A stretch of 10,450 nt of DNA from Chloroflexota bacterium (lineage in GTDB: Bacteria > Chloroflexota > Dehalococcoidia > Lucifugimonadales > UBA3495), in assembly GCA_022561675.1 (NCBI GenBank), contig JADFQT010000063.1, positions 1 to 10,450 on the forward strand, written 5' to 3'. Under the pieces are notes generated by a model. The model made no database searches, had not been told where the DNA came from, and saw only the letters and a program-made list of their open reading frames with translations. A program made the translations under genes and the position numbers. Position 1 is the stretch's first letter; every line of letters begins with the position of its first letter. Of this stretch, positions 6,855-10,450 are shown piece by piece.

Positions 6855-6966
6855 GCGGTTCTTCCCACATCGCCTATTCAAGCCAAGCAGAAGTGAAACC
6901 CACGTGGACCGGTAGGCTCTCCATGTAGTTCCCACCGGGGCCTGGGTATGAGAGAGGCAGCCCTGG

Positions 6967-6996
6967 TTGCCAGAGGCACGGGCGAAGTTGTTTAAT
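6967..6996 (+). promoter_or_regulatory. Candidate promoter for nudC
   Basis: TTGCCA (6967-6972) and TTTAAT (6991-6996) are spaced 18 bases apart, about 27 bases before the nudC ATG. Both boxes are imperfect, so this is tentative. Confidence 0.35.
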
Positions 6997-7022
6997 TAGC
7001 CCTGACCCAATCGGGAAAGGAG

Positions 7023-7955
7023 ATGAAGCAATTGCCGACTCCGCATATATTCGCTGGCAATCCGTTGAACCGGGGAGAAAAAGAGCGTCGGGACGAAGAG
7101 TGGATCCGCCGTAAGGCCCTGGACTCAGCGAGTAAATTCTTGCCCCTTTGGGATTCCCGGGTTCTGATTTCCGATACTCCCCAGCCGGAACTGGGCTGGC
7201 TTGCCTTGTCCGCGCTGGCTGAAGCCGGATTCGATTGGGATCCTTTGTTTCTCGGGCTGCAGGGCGAAACGGCCCACTTCGCCGTGGACCTTTCTCAGAA
7301 AGCCGAGGTCGGCGAAAAGCTTAAAGAATACGGGAAATACCGGTTTGAAGACGCCCGCTCCGCGGCGGAAATGTTGAGCACGCCCGAGGCGGGTATTCTC
7401 GCTCAAGGACGGGCGCAGATCAACTGGCACAACCGGCATGGATTCTGCTCCGTGTGCGGGCATGAGACGGTAGTGCTGCGAGGGGGGCAAAAGCGGGAAT
7501 GCCCCCATTGCAAGGCCGAGCACTTCCCCCGGGTGGATCCGGTGATTATTATGGTCGTTTCAGACCAAGACCGTTGCCTTCTCGGTCAATCCCGAGGACG
7601 CCTGGCCGCCATGAACCGGTACTCCGCGCTGGCTGGATTCGTCGACCAGGGGGAGAGCATAGAAGAAGCGGTGGCTCGGGAGGTCATGGAGGAGGCTGGA
7701 ATAAAAGTCAAGAATATTCGCTACCATTCCTCTCAACCCTGGCCATTCCCATCTTCATTGATGATCGGCTGTCATGCCGAGGCGGCGACCACGAAGATTG
7801 CCATGGATGCCGAGGAGATGACCGACGTCAAATGGTTTGAGCGGGGGGAGGTGCTGTTGGCCTTGGACGAGAAGAGCGAAAGCCTGAGGCTACCCGGACG
7901 CATTGCCATTGCGCACCACCTGATTCGGGCCTGGGCCGAGAAGGAGACCCGCTAG
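7023..7955 (+). CDS. nudC: NADH pyrophosphatase / NAD-RNA decapping Nudix hydrolase
   Basis: NudC family enzymes split NADH or NAD+ into NMN(H) and AMP, and some remove NAD caps from RNA 5' ends. The 310-residue protein has the expected order: an N-terminal NUDIX-like domain (about 1-125), a zinc ribbon with Cys142, Cys145, Cys160 and Cys163 (CSVC and CPHC), and a Nudix domain (about 170-300). The Nudix box at 205-227 reads GFVDQGESIEEAVAREVMEE plus AGI, with all catalytic glutamates. The specificity motif SQPWPFPSSLM begins at 237, which marks NudC rather than other Nudix families. AAAGGAG abuts the ATG at 7023 with no spacer, so the TTG at 7032-7034, nine bases from the SD, could be the real start; this removes only three residues. 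It is divergent from the luciferase-like gene. Confidence 0.93.
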   Translation: MKQLPTPHIFAGNPLNRGEKERRDEEWIRRKALDSASKFLPLWDSRVLISDTPQPELGWLALSALAEAGFDWDPLFLGLQGETAHFAVDLSQKAEVGEKLKEYGKYRFEDARSAAEMLSTPEAGILAQGRAQINWHNRHGFCSVCGHETVVLRGGQKRECPHCKAEHFPRVDPVIIMVVSDQDRCLLGQSRGRLAAMNRYSALAGFVDQGESIEEAVAREVMEEAGIKVKNIRYHSSQPWPFPSSLMIGCHAEAATTKIAMDAEEMTDVKWFERGEVLLALDEKSESLRLPGRIAIAHHLIRAWAEKETR

Positions 7956-8141
7956 CGGCCCGGGTCTGCTCGTACTGGGTCCAAATACCGGGTCCAAATT
8001 CACTGCTAAGATTGGGTTAAAAATCCGGCAGCAAAAATCGAGCGACCAATTGTTAATATTGGTTCAGGGGATTCAGGCGCCTTGGCCCTGGTGGATGCCG
8101 CAAACGGCCGTTTCAGCGCATTTGGGGAAGACGAGAAGCGG
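7956..8141. other. Convergent intergenic spacer with a 13-bp tandem repeat
   Basis: nudC and the next gene converge on this spacer. GGGTCCAAAT occurs at 7977-7986 and again at 7990-7999, a 13-bp period. CCAAT/ATTGG arms with a 7-base loop lie near 8046-8062, and a 12-bp perfect palindrome, AAACGGCCGTTT, at 8102-8113. No hairpin with a U-tract and no convincing gene was seen. Confidence 0.4.
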
Positions 8142-8816
8142 CTACTCTTCTGGCTGCTCTTCTGAATTATCCTCCTCGGGCGCGCTTGAGGACATTTCCT
8201 GCTGCTGCTCCGCCAGCCAGCCCTGGAACCAGCGCCGGAAGTCATCCAAAGCCGGAGGCGCAACATAAAAAACCTCCAGGTCCGCAGGGAATTGCACCTG
8301 GTGTCCTTCGCTAATCAATAGCAATCCGACCTGGTCGTCCCCTATGCTGGCGTCTATTCGCTCCGCTATGTGCTTGTACCTCTCCCGGTTGCTCTCGGCA
8401 AACCATTCCTGGATCCGGTGGGCCACTCGCTGGCTGGCCAAAGGCATCCTCAAGAACCGGCGCAGGTCCAGGGTTTCCATCAGCAGCTCGGGCTCTTCGA
8501 TAACAACCAGCGAAGCGCCGGCCTGGCATTTCTCTTGCACGAAGCGGTGGCTGCGAGAGTCGAACATCTCCAGCTGCTTCAGACCTGATTCGCCGTCCTC
8601 GGTAAGGGTTTCGTGAAAAATGTGCCGGAGGCGCCCCAGTCCATTCTCCAGCGAAGCGATTTGCTGGCGCGTCTGATCCCAGAACCTGTCCAGAAGCTCC
8701 CTGGCTTCTGGTTCCTCCACACCCGGCGCTTGAATCAAGGGCAGCAGCAGCAGCTTTCGCTTACCGGCGTACTGTTGGGCGGCAGGCCGCTCTAGCCTGC
8801 CTAGCTCCTGAGACAC
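8142..8816 (-). CDS. Conserved-looking protein of unknown function
   Basis: I do not recognise this 224-residue protein. No signal peptide or membrane segment is visible, so it is probably cytosolic. Residues about 35-75 and 125-160 look helical and charged. Short beta-like strands follow, such as ASLVVIEE (101-108), QVGLLLIS (162-169) and LEVFYVAPP (180-188). The tail from about 209 is Ser- and Glu-rich (SSSAPEEDNSEEQPEE) and likely disordered. The start is well supported: AGGAGG sits seven bases before the GTG at 8814-8816, and the nearby ATG (8819-8821) is out of frame. Good SD, length and ordered composition support a real gene. It lies 93 bases downstream of the deoxyribosyltransferase-like gene on the same strand, with a repeat between them, so co-transcription is possible but not certain. 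Confidence 0.72.
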   Translation of the reverse strand: MSQELGRLERPAAQQYAGKRKLLLLPLIQAPGVEEPEARELLDRFWDQTRQQIASLENGLGRLRHIFHETLTEDGESGLKQLEMFDSRSHRFVQEKCQAGASLVVIEEPELLMETLDLRRFLRMPLASQRVAHRIQEWFAESNRERYKHIAERIDASIGDDQVGLLLISEGHQVQFPADLEVFYVAPPALDDFRRWFQGWLAEQQQEMSSSAPEEDNSEEQPEE

Positions 8817-8866
8817 CCCATCACCTCCTGCAGCTCGGAATCCTGGTTGCTATCTCAATACGACCC

Positions 8867-8899
8867 ATGTCATTCCGAAGGGATCGGGGTGACATTTTG
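8867..8899. repeat. Hairpin repeat sharing CAAAATGTCACCCCGA with 911-926
   Basis: ATGTCATTCCGA (8867-8878) pairs with TCGGGGTGACAT (8884-8895), 12 pairs including two G-T, around loop AGGGA. The minus strand of 8884-8899 is identical over 16 bases to 911-926. It lies between two minus-strand genes and could also slow or end transcription after the upstream gene. Confidence 0.65.
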
Positions 8900-8909
8900 A
8901 AATAATTTC

Positions 8910-9356
8910 TTAGCCGCCCGTAGCAGTTTCTCGCTTGCTCTGCAAGGCGGCGAGCATCTGCTGGGTGCTGGTCACCAGGTGGGTTGCCATCTTATACATC
9001 AGCTCGGGTTCGGCTTCGGTAACCATAATTATCGTAGTCTTTTTCCGCCCGGCGGCGTAGCCCAACTCCAGGTGAGCGCTGCGGCCACAGGGCATCACCA
9101 TCACCACGGCATCGGCCCAATCCAGGGCCTGAAAATCGCTGTCAAACCCTTTTCGGGCCAAGGGGTTTTCCAGCCCATCTATAAACTTTTCCGGCGTCCA
9201 ACTCTCCCATTGAGGGGAGATGTCGGACCAGTGAAATCCCGACCCATTCTGATGAGGATTTCGAAAATCGTATACCTGGTGGCCTGCACTCCGCAGGGCC
9301 TTTACGACCCCAGGCTGAGCATCGTTTCGCCAGGAAGACGCCACGTAAACCTTCAA
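8910..9356 (-). CDS. Nucleoside 2-deoxyribosyltransferase-like protein
   Basis: The 148-residue protein starts with the Rossmann-like strand MKVYVASSWRN and continues with HQVYDFRNP, GFHWSDI, ALDWADAVVMVMPC and CGRSAHLELGYAAGRKK. This matches the nucleoside 2-deoxyribosyltransferase-like superfamily, in which a glutamate near the end of the fold attacks the N-glycosidic bond; Glu97 in SAHLELG is the likely candidate. Members exchange bases between deoxynucleosides or hydrolyse modified nucleotides, and serve in salvage or pool cleaning. The true substrate is unknown. The start is TTG at 9354-9356, with GAGG seven bases upstream; no ATG or GTG fits the conserved first strand better. The stop is TAA. 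The gene is probably chromosomal housekeeping, though this family also occurs in phages. Confidence 0.78.
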   Translation of the reverse strand: MKVYVASSWRNDAQPGVVKALRSAGHQVYDFRNPHQNGSGFHWSDISPQWESWTPEKFIDGLENPLARKGFDSDFQALDWADAVVMVMPCGRSAHLELGYAAGRKKTTIIMVTEAEPELMYKMATHLVTSTQQMLAALQSKRETATGG

Positions 9357-9733
9357 GTCAGTCCCTCAGTATCCAACCAATTCGGCCAAACCACCACTGC
9401 TCCGAGACCTTTAGTTCCCGCCGCTACCTGCCCTTATCATCAGATCGATCCGCCAAGATCGGTCCTGATGGTAAGGGGTCTCTTTCCGCATCGAATTGCT
9501 TACCTCCGCCTGGTGGACGTTTTGATGTTTTAGGGGAAGATTAATAAATACTACTGCATCGGACGACTTCAGGCCAATAGGTTTGGTGGCCAGAAAACCG
9601 ATCCCACTAGTTAGGGCCAACTTGACAGCAGGCTCCGAAAACTGCAATTCTTTGAGCGGCATCGGACGGCAGGCTATCGCAATCGATTTGCCGGAGACCT
9701 ACTCGGGCCAACACCCAAATCGGAGGCAGTAAA
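9357..9733. other. 377-base divergent intergenic region
   Basis: This gap separates the minus-strand deoxyribosyltransferase-like gene from the plus-strand SDR. It holds a long imperfect inverted repeat (9431-9477). It also has a perfect TTGACA at 9622-9627, but only a poor -10 (AATTCT) 18 bases later. An 83-codon minus frame (9411-9662) has no ribosome site and no recognisable features. No tRNA was found. Confidence 0.5.
9431..9477. repeat. Long imperfect inverted repeat
   Basis: Arms pair in three blocks: CCCTTA (9431-9436) with TAAGGG (9472-9477), ATCAG (9439-9443) with CTGAT (9465-9469), and CGATC (9446-9450) with GATCG (9457-9461). That is 16 Watson-Crick pairs, two small internal bulges and a 6-base loop. 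No U-tract follows on either strand. Confidence 0.65.
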
Positions 9734-10450
9734 ATGGTAGTGCTGGTTACCGGAGCTACCGGGTTTCTGGGGCGGCAGGTCGTCCGAGAACTCCTGGCTC
9801 GCCACCATCAGGTCCGCTGCCTGGTCCATACCCCGGGACGGGAGCGAATCTTCTCCGACCGGTCTCTCCAGATACATTATGGGAGCGTTACCGACCTGGA
9901 CGCGCTGGGTGCCGCATGCCAGGGGGTGGAAGAGGTGATTCACCTGGCCGCGATCATCCAGCAGAAGGCAGACGCCACCTTTGAAGAAATCAACCGGAAG
10001 GGTACGGCCAATATAGTCGCTGTCTGCCGGGAATCGGGCCGTGTGAAACACTTCATTCTGGTTAGCGCTATAGGAGCCGCCAACAATCCCAGCTTCCGGT
10101 TTACCCACAGCAAATGGCAGGGTGAACAGGAGGTGATTAATGGGGGGCTGCCTTATACTATCCTACGGCCGTCCATTATCTTCGGTGAAGGCGACGCCTT
10201 CCTGAATTCCCTCGCCGCATTGGTACGGGTTTTCCCCCTGGTGCCGGTGCCAGGCCGGGGGCGCAATCGGTTCCAGCCCATCGCGGCGGCCGATGTTGCC
10301 CGGTGCCTGGCCCTTACCCTGGACCGGGATGACCTAAAGGGCAAGACCGTCGAAATCGGCGGGCCGGACCAACCTAGTTACAACGAAATCCTGAGCATTG
10401 TAGCCCGGACCATGGGCCAGCGAAGGGGCAGAATTCATTTACCCGTCTGG
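9734..10450 (+). CDS. NAD(P)-binding SDR / NDUFA9-like epimerase family, 3' end outside window
   Basis: The frame is open from ATG 9734 to the window edge, 239 codons without a stop. GGAGG lies seven bases before the ATG, a strong start. The N-terminus has the Rossmann glycine motif VTGATGFLG (G7, G10, G13), then VIHLAAIIQQ (68-77), FEEINRKGTANIV and ILVSAIGAA with the catalytic-type Ser111. The TILRPSIIFGEGDAF, RFQPIAAADVARC and VEIGGPDQPSYNEIL segments match the atypical extended SDRs that include NDUFA9-like proteins associated with complex I. The YxxxK motif is altered: Lys127 is present, but the position four before it is Phe123, not Tyr. The protein may therefore bind NAD(P) without normal dehydrogenase chemistry. 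Family members are usually about 300 residues, so roughly 60 are missing at the C-terminus. Confidence 0.85.
   Translation, partial: MVVLVTGATGFLGRQVVRELLARHHQVRCLVHTPGRERIFSDRSLQIHYGSVTDLDALGAACQGVEEVIHLAAIIQQKADATFEEINRKGTANIVAVCRESGRVKHFILVSAIGAANNPSFRFTHSKWQGEQEVINGGLPYTILRPSIIFGEGDAFLNSLAALVRVFPLVPVPGRGRNRFQPIAAADVARCLALTLDRDDLKGKTVEIGGPDQPSYNEILSIVARTMGQRRGRIHLPVW

Noticed and set aside
8102..8113. Perfect 12-bp palindrome AAACGGCCGTTT
   Set aside because: It has no loop for a terminator and no second copy nearby to suggest an operator. A chance palindrome is adequate.
9622..9650. TTGACA as a promoter for the SDR
   Set aside because: The -35 is perfect, but no acceptable -10 is found at 16 to 18 bases, so it was not listed as a promoter.
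9411..9662. 83-codon minus-strand open frame in the intergenic gap
   Set aside because: It has no ribosome site, no recognisable motif, and its C-terminal part runs through the inverted repeat. It is probably not a gene.
1..10450. CRISPR array, phage or toxin-antitoxin or defence system
   Set aside because: No regularly spaced direct repeats, transposase, integrase or nuclease-like genes were found. The genes are mainly metabolic.

Overview
The window looks like a moderately GC-rich bacterial chromosome segment carrying mostly metabolic and redox genes. No phage, transposase, CRISPR, rRNA or tRNA gene was seen. An F420-type luciferase-like oxidoreductase, a glutaredoxin-thioredoxin reductase fusion, an NDUFA9-like epimerase and abundant small intergenic hairpin repeats together suggest an uncultured Chloroflexota (Dehalococcoidia / SAR202-like) genome. 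This lineage call is inference from gene content, not a phylogenetic result.

Layout from left to right. Positions 1-127 are a cluster of GC-rich hairpins behind a NUDT6-like Nudix hydrolase (128-895, minus). Positions 896-1150 hold small dispersed hairpin repeats. A minus-strand pair follows: a B12-binding radical SAM enzyme (2450-4243) and, 45 bases downstream, a FabF-type ketosynthase (1151-2404). A good sigma-70-like promoter lies at 4310-4337. Next on the minus strand is a glutaredoxin-thioredoxin reductase fusion (4448-5640), interrupted by an apparent one-base deletion near 5209. It is followed by a luciferase-like oxidoreductase (5801-6745). NudC (7023-7955, plus) is divergent from that oxidoreductase across a 277-base spacer with candidate promoters in both directions. 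Further right are an unrecognised 224-residue protein (8142-8816, minus), a nucleoside 2-deoxyribosyltransferase-like protein (8910-9356, minus), a 377-base gap with a long imperfect inverted repeat, and the start of an atypical SDR of the NDUFA9-like group (from 9734, plus) that runs off the window.

The genes do not form one obvious pathway. The radical SAM-fabF pair could act together in lipid modification and synthesis. The two Nudix enzymes and the deoxyribosyltransferase-like protein fit nucleotide and dinucleotide housekeeping. The thioredoxin-reductase fusion, the F420-type enzyme and the SDR are redox genes. I found no convincing new defence or mobile system. The most unusual items are the 29-residue tandem repeat tail on the radical SAM enzyme, the frameshifted reductase lacking the usual NADPH motif, the intergenic hairpin-repeat family, and the unassigned 224-residue protein.
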